Source: Posidoniimonas polymericola (GTDB taxonomy: Bacteria; Planctomycetota; Planctomycetia; Pirellulales; Lacipirellulaceae). Taken from it: a stretch of DNA of 64,000 nucleotides. A program made the position numbers and the translations under genes. This document shows, in pieces, positions 59,947-64,000 of this stretch; the stretch's first letter is position 1, and every line of letters begins with the position of its first letter. Under the pieces are notes generated by a model. The model was given only the letters and a program-made list of their open reading frames with translations, had not been told where the DNA came from and ran no database searches. The DNA lies in contig NZ_SJPO01000011.1 of assembly GCF_007859935.1 (NCBI RefSeq), positions 124,001-188,000 on the forward strand. Reading direction: 5' to 3'.

Positions 59947-61284
59947 ATGACTACACCCTCTCCGTCCGGCCGCGTGGCCCCGTCCCAGCGCGTGGTAGTC
60001 ACCGGCGTTGGCTTGATTAGTCCCTCCGGCAGCTCTGCCGACGAGTTGTGGAGCAACCTGTCGGCTGGTCGCAGCGCGGTCGGGCCTGCGACGCTGGTCC
60101 CCGCAGACGCCGGCCCGATGGCGATTGCCTCCGAGGCGAAGGCGTTTAGCGGCAAGATCGACGACTTCGGCGAGCTCGACGGAAAGCTGAAAAAGTCGAT
60201 CCGCAAGGCGCTCAAGATGATGTGCCGTGAGACCCAGATGGCGGTCGCCGCGGCGCAGCTCGCGTTCGCCGACTCGGGCGTCTCGGAAGCGGACCACGAC
60301 CCCGAAGGCACCGGCGTGGTGCTCGGCAGCGACTATATGCTGACCATGCCGGAAGACTACATCCGCGCTGTCGCCAAGTGCGCCGAGGGCGATCGCTTCG
60401 ACTACAACCGCTGGGGCGACGAAGGTCTGGCCGAGATCGAGCCGCTGTGGATGCTCCGCTACCTGCCCAACATGCCGGCCAGCCATATCGCCATCTTCAA
60501 CGACTTCCGCGGCCCGAACAACTCGCTCACGATGCGCGAGGCGGCCGGCCTGATGGCCATTGGCGAGGCGTATCGGATTGTCTCCCGCGGCGGAGCGAAC
60601 CGGATGATCGCCGGCGCCACGGGCACGCGGCTGATGCCGATGCAGGCGATCCACTCGATGCAACTGGAGCAGCTCGCCCCCGCGGATGGCGACCCGACCA
60701 AGGCGTGCCGCCCGTTCGACAAGCAGCGTCAGGGCATGGTCGCCGGCGAGGGCGCCGCGACCATCGTTCTCGAATCGCTCGAGGCGGCCGAGGCCCGCGG
60801 GGCGACGATCTACGGCGAGCTCGCCGGCTTCGGCTCCAGCCTGGTGACCAGTGCCGACCTTGCCGGCGACACCGAGGCGGCGCTTGGCAACTCGATGCGC
60901 GCCGCGCTGGCGGACGCCGGTATGGCGCCCGCCGAGCTTGGTCACATCAGCGCGTTCGGTCTCGGCGCCACTGAATCCGACGCCGCCGAGTCGCGGGCGA
61001 TTGGCCGTGCGCTCGGCTCCGAAGCGGCCGCCAAGCCGGTGACCGCGTTGAAGAGCTACTTCGGAAACCTCGGCGCCGCCGGCGGCGTTGTCGAGCTGAT
61101 CGGCGGGCTCATGGCTTTGCGGGCGGGCGTCCTGCCACGTGTACTCAACTACCAGACCCCGGACCCCGCGTGCCCGGTCGCGGTGGTGAGAGAAGAGGGA
61201 GTCGCGGCGGGCGGCAGCCTGGTGGCGAGCAGCGTCACACCCCAGGGGCAGGCCGCATCGATTGTCGCGACGGCAGCGGTTTAG
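59947..61284 (+). CDS. Ketosynthase-fold protein lacking the Cys-His-His triad (chain-length-factor-like)
   Basis: 445 residues with the thiolase fold of 3-oxoacyl-ACP synthases (RVVVTGVGLISPSGSSADEL, CRPFDKQRQGMVAGEGAATIVLE, NLGAAGGVVELIGGLMALRAG). At the three catalytic positions it has Glu198 (in MREAAGLMAIGEA, where TACASG is expected), Phe337 (SAFGLGATESD for NAHGTST) and Asn374 (YFGNLGAAGG for KSxxGHxxGAAG). It therefore cannot act as a normal condensing enzyme and recalls the KS-beta/chain-length factor of type II polyketide systems, where Cys is replaced by Gln. It lies 2.8 kb downstream of an intact fabF. TTG 59941 is an alternative start two codons upstream. A TATACT box lies at 59887-59892. 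Confidence 0.85.
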   Translation: MTTPSPSGRVAPSQRVVVTGVGLISPSGSSADELWSNLSAGRSAVGPATLVPADAGPMAIASEAKAFSGKIDDFGELDGKLKKSIRKALKMMCRETQMAVAAAQLAFADSGVSEADHDPEGTGVVLGSDYMLTMPEDYIRAVAKCAEGDRFDYNRWGDEGLAEIEPLWMLRYLPNMPASHIAIFNDFRGPNNSLTMREAAGLMAIGEAYRIVSRGGANRMIAGATGTRLMPMQAIHSMQLEQLAPADGDPTKACRPFDKQRQGMVAGEGAATIVLESLEAAEARGATIYGELAGFGSSLVTSADLAGDTEAALGNSMRAALADAGMAPAELGHISAFGLGATESDAAESRAIGRALGSEAAAKPVTALKSYFGNLGAAGGVVELIGGLMALRAGVLPRVLNYQTPDPACPVAVVREEGVAAGGSLVASSVTPQGQAASIVATAAV

Positions 61285-61310
61285 ACAGCCGCCGAACGGG
61301 TCGGTAGCGG

Positions 61311-61339
61311 TTGACAGCTGACCGCATGAGGACTAGTCT
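61311..61339 (+). promoter_or_regulatory. Promoter ahead of nusA
   Basis: Perfect TTGACA, 17-base spacer, TAGTCT. The predicted start near 61346 is only about 45 bases before the terminator hairpin at 61390. Confidence 0.5.
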
Positions 61340-61345
61340 GCAGTT

Positions 61346-61411
61346 AACTCACTGACCTCGTTTGAGGACGCCCGATGGGCGCCTCTGACAGCCGGCGAAA
61401 GCCGGCTTTTT
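61346..61411 (+). ncRNA. Candidate short structured RNA or nusA leader attenuator
   Basis: Between the promoter and the terminator the sequence folds as three consecutive hairpins: CCTC/GAGG (61356-61367), CGCCC/GGGCG (61369-61381) and the terminator. The predicted transcript is about 66 bases. It could be a stand-alone small RNA or the terminated form of the nusA leader. Inference only. Confidence 0.4.
61390..61411 (+). terminator. Intrinsic terminator upstream of nusA
   Basis: Perfect AGCCGGC/GCCGGCT stem with a GAAA tetraloop and five Ts (counting the last stem base). It can end the ketosynthase-like transcript or attenuate transcription from the nusA promoter. Confidence 0.92.
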
Positions 61412-61540
61412 GCGTCGATGGGGGTGAGTGTTTGCGTTACAGGGGCGCCGCGGCGTGGAAAGCCACGGCGTCCGCAAAACAATCCGACAACCTGATTTGC
61501 CCGGCGGCGGGCGTCATTCGCCGCGAAGGAGCACGAAGCC

Positions 61541-62911
61541 ATGAACGCCAGCGAAATCCTGCGGATCGTCGACGCCATCCATCGTGACAAGAACATCGAT
61601 AAGGAAATCGTGTTCGAGGGGATCGAGGCGGCGCTGGTTTCGGCCCTGAAAAAATACCACGGCGAAGAAGCCGAGATTGACGTCAAGATCAATCAAGAAG
61701 ACGGCTCGGTCACCGCCGTCTGCGAGGGCGAGACGCTCGACTCCGAAGAGGTCGTGGGCCGCATCGGAGCGCAGACCGCCAAGCAGGTGATGATCCAAAA
61801 GATCCGCGAGGCCGAGCGCGACGCCCTGTACGACGAGTACGAAGAGCAGATCGGCGAGATGGTCAGCGGCATCGTGCAGCGGTACGAGGGCGCCGCGGCG
61901 ACCGTGTCGCTCGGCAACGTCGAGGCAATCCTGCCCCGCAGCGAGCAGATCCCTGGCGAGACCCACCACGCCAACGAGCGTGTCCGCTGCACGGTCTACG
62001 AAGTCCGCAAGGCGGGCAGCCGGGTGAAGGTCATCCTCAGCCGCCGCGCGCCGCAGCTGGTGCAGCGGTTGTTCGAACAAGAAATCCCCGAGATCGCCGA
62101 CGGCGTCATCGAGATCCGCGCCATGGCCCGCGAGCCCGGCTACCGCTCGAAGGTCGCCGTTAGCAGCAGCGACGCCCGGGTCGATTGCGTCGGCGCGTGT
62201 GTCGGCGTCCGCGGCAACCGCATCAAGAACATTGTCGACGAGCTGTCGGGCGAACGGATCGACATCGTCCGCTGGGACGATGACCTCGAGGTGCTGATCC
62301 CCAACGCCCTGCAGCCGGCCGAGGTCGAGCAGGTGATCCTGTGTCGCATCCTGGGCCGGGCGATCGTGCTGGTACGGGAGGACAACCTGTCGCTGGCGAT
62401 CGGTCGACGCGGACAGAACGTCCGCCTGGCGAGCAAGCTCTCTGGCTGGGACATTGAGATCATGACCCAGGAAGAGCTGGCCGAGTCGATCGATCGGGCG
62501 GTTGAGGGTTTCAGCGGCATCGAGGGGGTCACCTTCGAGCTGGCCGAGAAGCTGGTCGAGGAGGGTTTCCTCAGCTACGACGACCTCTCCATAATCGAGC
62601 CCGACGACCTGATGCAGATGGGCGGGCTGAGCGAGGAGCAGGTCGACAAGATTGTCGAGCAGGCAGAGGCACGTGCCGAAGAGGCCGAGGCGGCCGCGGC
62701 TGCGGCCCGACGCAAGAAGAACGAAGAGGCTCGCCAGGCCGAGCAGCAGGCTGCCGCCGAGGCCGCTGCCGCGGCAGAGGGGGGAGCGGAGGAGGCGGAG
62801 GCCGCGGAAGTGGCGCCCGAGAACGCCGAATCCGAAGATCCCGCACAGCCCGATGCCGAAACGGCCGATGAGCCCTCTGAAGAGCCGAAAGAGGCGCCCG
62901 CAGAGGGATAA
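61541..62911 (+). CDS. nusA: Transcription termination/antitermination protein NusA
   Basis: 456 residues: N-terminal RNA-polymerase-binding domain ([20 protein letters not shown], about 1-125), S1 domain (about 130-195), two KH domains ([19 protein letters not shown] near 212-230 and [21 protein letters not shown] near 286-306), a helix-hairpin-helix region (about 320-380), and a Glu/Ala-rich acidic tail. The Shine-Dalgarno AAGGAG lies nine bases before ATG 61541. Upstream rimP is missing; infB follows after a long leader instead of ylxR. The preceding promoter-terminator pair suggests attenuation, as is known for nusA operons elsewhere. Confidence 0.97.
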   Translation: MNASEILRIVDAIHRDKNIDKEIVFEGIEAALVSALKKYHGEEAEIDVKINQEDGSVTAVCEGETLDSEEVVGRIGAQTAKQVMIQKIREAERDALYDEYEEQIGEMVSGIVQRYEGAAATVSLGNVEAILPRSEQIPGETHHANERVRCTVYEVRKAGSRVKVILSRRAPQLVQRLFEQEIPEIADGVIEIRAMAREPGYRSKVAVSSSDARVDCVGACVGVRGNRIKNIVDELSGERIDIVRWDDDLEVLIPNALQPAEVEQVILCRILGRAIVLVREDNLSLAIGRRGQNVRLASKLSGWDIEIMTQEELAESIDRAVEGFSGIEGVTFELAEKLVEEGFLSYDDLSIIEPDDLMQMGGLSEEQVDKIVEQAEARAEEAEAAAAAARRKKNEEARQAEQQAAAEAAAAAEGGAEEAEAAEVAPENAESEDPAQPDAETADEPSEEPKEAPAEG

Positions 62912-63011
62912 CGGCGTTAAATTTGGGCTAATCCCGCCCCTCGGCACGCTGCCCCCCTTTTAACAGCGGGGCCACGGGATAATGATAAAGGGCTTGGTGG
63001 TCATTCACGAT

Positions 63012-63139
63012 AGTGAGTGCTCTCACTGTAAGCGTCTGGTGTCCGGACGCTCACTCAAGCGGAGGCAAGCGTCATGGTTTCGTGATAGATAAAACGAGAA
63101 CTCCTCACGCGGCGCCTCTTGCAGGCGACGCTGGGTGAG
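63012..63139 (+). promoter_or_regulatory. Structured leader between nusA and infB
   Basis: Contains a 6-bp AGTGAG/CTCACT hairpin (63012-63027), a 9-bp hairpin AGCGTCTGG/CCGGACGCT with a 3-base loop (63031-63051), and a compound stem at 63104-63139 (CTCAC/GTGAG outside, CGCCT/AGGCG inside). There is no T tract. It may control infB translation or RNA processing. Confidence 0.4.
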
Positions 63140-63190
63140 CCAACGTGAACGAATGCCAGACGCATGACGAGTTCAACGGAGAACATCAGT

Positions 63191-64000
63191 TTGGCGGTTC
63201 GTATCTATTCACTGGCCAAAGAGCTAAACGTTGACAGCAAAGAGCTGGTCGACATCTGCACCCGCGCAGGCGTGCCCGGCAAGGGGTCTGCCCTGGCGAG
63301 CCTGACCGACGACGAAGTCGCCAAGGTCAAGCAGTTCATGAGCGGCCCGAGCGACGCCCCCGTCGCCAAGGGCGCGAAGGGCAAGGCCGCGCCGCCCCCG
63401 CCGGTCCGCCCCACCGAGGCCCGCGGCGCCGACCGCATGAAGGTGATCGTCACTCCCAAGACGGGTGGGCCGCGCCTTAGCCCGCGGCGGGGATCCGAGG
63501 AGGAGGAACAGCCGACCGAGGCCGAGACGCCGCCTCCCGCGGAGGCCGCGCCGGGCGAAGCCGCCCAGGCCGAGTCCACGCCGTCGGAAGCAGTAGCGTC
63601 CGAGGCCCCGGCGGGGGGCGTTCCCGCTGGAGAAGTCGCCGAGGAGCAGGGAGCGGCGGTTGCCAGCCAAGCAGCCGAAGCGGCCTCGGCCGCCGAGACC
63701 GCGGCCGAAGTGCACCGCGAGAAACTCGCCAAGCCCGGCCCGCTCGCCCGAATGGTCCGCAAGGAAGATTACATTGGCCCTGCCAACTCCGGCAGCGGCA
63801 AGATGCCCGTTGTTGGCGCCGGCGGCGATCAACGCAAGGGCGGGGCCCGCAAGTCGCCCGAGGCCAAGGCCCGGCCTGCGGTCCGCCTGGCGGCGGTGCC
63901 GGCCAAGGCTCAGCCGAAGAAGCCAGAAAAGCCAAAGGAAGAAGCCAAGGCCCAGAAGCCGGTCATGACCCTTCCGACCGAAGTGCTCGGGGCCAACAAG
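63191..64000 (+). CDS. infB: Translation initiation factor IF-2, N-terminal part (runs off window)
   Basis: Only the first 270 codons are present; the GTPase domain lies beyond the window. The N-terminal IF2_N module is clear (AVRIYSLAKELNVDSKELVD then ICTRAGVPGKGS). It is followed by a long Ala/Pro/Glu/Lys-rich linker, as is usual in high-GC bacteria. I chose TTG 63191 because the protein then begins M-AVRIYSLAKEL, the form seen in most homologues, with GGAG nine bases upstream; ATG 63164 is in frame and adds nine residues (MTSSTENIS). Confidence 0.93.
   Translation, partial: MAVRIYSLAKELNVDSKELVDICTRAGVPGKGSALASLTDDEVAKVKQFMSGPSDAPVAKGAKGKAAPPPPVRPTEARGADRMKVIVTPKTGGPRLSPRRGSEEEEQPTEAETPPPAEAAPGEAAQAESTPSEAVASEAPAGGVPAGEVAEEQGAAVASQAAEAASAAETAAEVHREKLAKPGPLARMVRKEDYIGPANSGSGKMPVVGAGGDQRKGGARKSPEAKARPAVRLAAVPAKAQPKKPEKPKEEAKAQKPVMTLPTEVLGANK

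Noticed and set aside
58438-60945. 835-codon minus-strand open frame
   Set aside because: Antisense to the secretin-like and ketosynthase-like genes. Its His/Arg/Gly-rich translation has no domain; it is a codon-bias shadow of the GC-rich plus-strand genes.

Overview
The window is a 64 kb, gene-dense, GC-rich chromosomal segment that looks like a planctomycete of the order Pirellulales (Lacipirellulaceae-like). This rests on the gene content: a dockerin plus PEP-CTERM-like secreted protein, large TPR/ExbB/ExbD/terpenoid-cyclase-fold operons, giant acidic FHA proteins, lipid A/Kdo-type envelope genes, a planctomycete-style ClpS, frequent GTG/TTG starts and weak Shine-Dalgarno use. The placement is inference; no 16S rRNA gene is in the window.

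Layout. 0.2-3.6 kb: trpE, a DUF374 acyltransferase and a small anchored coiled-coil protein. 3.6-11.3 kb, minus strand: a chemotaxis cluster in the order cheA (hybrid, with two CheW-like modules and a receiver), cheW, mcp, terminator, cheB, cheR. 11.5-18.4 kb, minus: NYN-domain protein, pyrB, an ABC-2 permease, a GT9 glycosyltransferase, argG and a beta-sandwich protein. 18.4-20.4 kb, minus: a very large pseudopilin-like protein. 20.8-28.5 kb, plus: an envelope operon of a TPR protein, ExbB, ExbD, a TonB-like/terpenoid-cyclase-fold fusion and a small membrane protein. 28.5-34.5 kb: repeats, a damaged clpS, a GH43 enzyme, an ABM monooxygenase, proB, a coiled-coil protein and purF. 34.5-42.8 kb: htrA, dksA-like, a repeat-rich FHA membrane protein, a VWA protein and kdsB. 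42.9-50.7 kb: tRNA-Asp, a small conserved-looking protein, a lipoprotein, sod, a DUF4252-like protein, an HD/PAS/GGDEF regulator and a membrane protein. 50.7-61.3 kb: gltX, a GNAT enzyme, then the fatty-acid block rpmF-fabD-fabG-acpP-fabF, a metalloprotease with dockerin, a secretin-like protein and a ketosynthase homologue that lacks its catalytic triad. 61.3-64 kb: nusA and the 5' part of infB, each behind a structured leader.

How they fit together. The che genes can form a complete receptor-kinase-adaptation circuit, with no flagellar genes nearby. The TPR/ExbB/ExbD/TonB-like set looks like a proton-motive-force-driven envelope machine whose output domain is an alpha/alpha toroid instead of a TonB C-terminal domain. 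An unlinked VWA protein at 40.5-41.9 kb carries the full TonB-type Ser-His-Leu-Ser transmembrane signature, so the same motor could in principle serve more than one output protein. The fab genes supply malonyl-ACP, reduction, carrier and condensation steps, and the triad-less ketosynthase resembles a chain-length-factor-type partner.

Regulation visible in the sequence: several sigma70-like promoters (TTGAC-type -35, spacers of 16-18) and seven terminator-type hairpins, six of them intrinsic terminators with a T tract or T-rich tail. The most striking case is a 61.3 kb promoter followed within about 70 bases by a perfect intrinsic terminator ahead of nusA, which could be an attenuator or a small RNA.
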